31,396 nt of DNA, taken from assembly GCA_050260415.1 (NCBI GenBank), contig JBLNCE010000056.1, positions 1 through 31,396 on the forward strand. Reading direction: 5' to 3'. A model generated the notes under the pieces. That model was not told the DNA's origin. It was given only the letters and a program-made list of their open reading frames with translations, and ran no database searches. Source of the stretch: JBLNCE01 sp050260415. GTDB lineage: Bacteria > Bacillota > UBA4882 > JAAYXC01. The position numbers and the translations under genes are program-made. Below are positions 30,269-31,396 of the stretch, one piece after another (within the stretch, counting starts at the first letter, position 1; the number at the start of each line of letters is the position of its first letter).

Positions 30269-31393
30269 ATGACCACCGGTTTCACCCTCCTCAAGGACGG
30301 GGGCAGGGGTCACGCGGGGCGGCTGGGGGTTTTGCATACGGCGCACGGGGAGATCGAGACGCCGGTTTTCATGCCGGTCGGCACCCAAGCGACGGTCAAA
30401 GCCATGCCCCCCGAGGCGGTCTGGGAGATCGGATTCCGGCTCATTCTCGGCAACGCTTACCATCTATACCTGCGGCCGGGAACGGAGATTATCGAGGCAG
30501 CGGGCGGCTTGCATCGTTTCATGGCTTGGCCGGGATCGATCCTGACGGACAGCGGCGGTTTCCAGGTTTTTTCCCTCGGCCCGCTGCGCAAGGTGACCGA
30601 GGACGGGGTCTCCTTTCGTTCGCACCTGGACGGTTCCACCCACGTTTTTAACGCGGAGAGAGTCATGGCGATCGAAAGGGCGCTCGGCGCCGACGTGATC
30701 ATGGCCTTTGACGAATGCACGGCCTATCCGGCCACCTATGAAGAAGTCAGCGCCGCCTGCGCGCGCTCCGGCCGCTGGGCCGCGCGGTCCGCGGCGGCTT
30801 GGCGGGAGTCGGGCGGGGAGCAGATGCTCTTCGGCATCGTGCAGGGCGGGACCTTTGCGGACCTGCGGCGGATGAGCGCGGCCGAACTGGTGGCCCTGGA
30901 TCTGCCGGGTTACGCTCTGGGCGGGTTGTCGGTCGGTGAACCGAAACCGCTCATGTACGAGATGCTCGAGGTAACGGTGCCGTTGCTTCCCCGCGAGAAA
31001 CCCCGGTATCTCATGGGGGTCGGCACGCCGGACTGCCTGTGGGAGGGAGTTGCGCGCGGGATCGATATGTTCGATTGCGTCTTTCCCACCCGCGTCGCGC
31101 GCAACGGAACGGCGCTCACCGGCCGCGGCCGGCTTATTGTCAGAGATGCCAGGTATGCCAAGGATTTGTCACCCCTGGATCCGGATTGCGGCTGTCCGAC
31201 CTGTCAACGGTACACCAGGGCTTACCTGAGGCATCTGTTCAAAGCCGGAGAAGTGCTCGCGCTTTACCTCTTGACCTATCATAACCTTTTTTTTCTGCAC
31301 AAGCTCATGTCGGAGATCAGGGCGGCCGTCGCCGAGGATCGTTTCCCGGAGGCCAAGGCCGATTTCTTCGCCAAGTTCGCGGGAACCATCTAG
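30269..31393 (+). CDS. tgt: Queuine/preQ1 tRNA-guanine transglycosylase
   Basis: This 374-residue enzyme exchanges the wobble guanine of GUN-anticodon tRNAs for preQ1. Conserved blocks are ETPVFMPVGTQATVKAMPPE, LILGNAYHLYLRPG, ILTDSGGFQVFSLGPLRKVT (active-site Asp), MAFDECTAYPA, FGIVQGGTFADLRRMSA and GGLSVGEPKPLMYEM. MFDCVFPTRVARNGTALTGR carries the nucleophile Asp, and the zinc site is DCGCPTCQRYTRAYL plus TYHN. ATG 30269 has GGGGAGG six bases upstream. Two consecutive TAG stops end the gene. It is in the usual queA-tgt order. Confidence 0.97.
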   Translation: MTTGFTLLKDGGRGHAGRLGVLHTAHGEIETPVFMPVGTQATVKAMPPEAVWEIGFRLILGNAYHLYLRPGTEIIEAAGGLHRFMAWPGSILTDSGGFQVFSLGPLRKVTEDGVSFRSHLDGSTHVFNAERVMAIERALGADVIMAFDECTAYPATYEEVSAACARSGRWAARSAAAWRESGGEQMLFGIVQGGTFADLRRMSAAELVALDLPGYALGGLSVGEPKPLMYEMLEVTVPLLPREKPRYLMGVGTPDCLWEGVARGIDMFDCVFPTRVARNGTALTGRGRLIVRDARYAKDLSPLDPDCGCPTCQRYTRAYLRHLFKAGEVLALYLLTYHNLFFLHKLMSEIRAAVAEDRFPEAKADFFAKFAGTI

Positions 31394-31396
31394 TAG

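Overview
The window looks like a piece of a chromosome from a GC-rich, endospore-forming member of the Bacillota (Firmicutes). The evidence is the ordered block yqfC-yqfD-phoH-pgpH-ybeY-dgkA-cdd-era, a SigI/RsgI pair, a GerMN-domain protein, a SpoIID-like protein followed by queA and tgt, frequent GTG/TTG starts and strong AGGAGG-type ribosome binding sites. The genus cannot be named from the sequence alone.

Left part (1-16 kb), accessory in character. A minus-strand unit carries tetR, a DUF3108-like gene and an FtsX-type ABC permease that runs off the left edge. It starts at a textbook sigma-A promoter with a perfect inverted-repeat operator. Next come a terminator, a large secreted discoidin/beta-helix/DNRLRE protein, a flavodoxin plus membrane-anchored FMN-binding protein pair, and a structured noncoding stretch. 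That stretch ends in a cloverleaf-like, tRNA-resembling element with a 9-bp acceptor stem and a 3-bp T stem. Beyond it lie an intact SDR oxidoreductase, a second SDR that is frameshifted and cut off at the end of a convergent histidine kinase, a GerMN protein divergent from a DUF4349 protein, a GreA-like protein fused to a motor-less UvrD C-terminal domain, a seven-repeat RCC1 lipoprotein, a 23S rRNA guanine-N2 methyltransferase homologue and a dGTPase.

Right part (17.6-31.4 kb), core genes, all on the plus strand and mostly overlapping or closely spaced. yqfC/yqfD (sporulation), phoH, pgpH (c-di-AMP hydrolase), ybeY (rRNA maturation), a DgkA-PAP2 fusion (undecaprenol/lipid phosphate recycling), a DUF502 membrane protein, cdd and era form the classic Firmicute ribosome/sporulation operon. 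sigI and rsgI follow, possibly autoregulated, and end at a clear terminator. A SpoIID/LytB protein then leads into queA and tgt, the last steps of queuosine tRNA modification.

Points most worth a second look are the GreA-UvrD_C fusion without helicase motor motifs (11926-13308), the tRNA-like 9/3 element (7030-7120), and two intergenic inserts bounded by inverted arrays of 7-bp-scale repeats (20076-20287 and 29924-30252). No CRISPR array, complete insertion sequence, prophage or standard tRNA/rRNA gene was seen.
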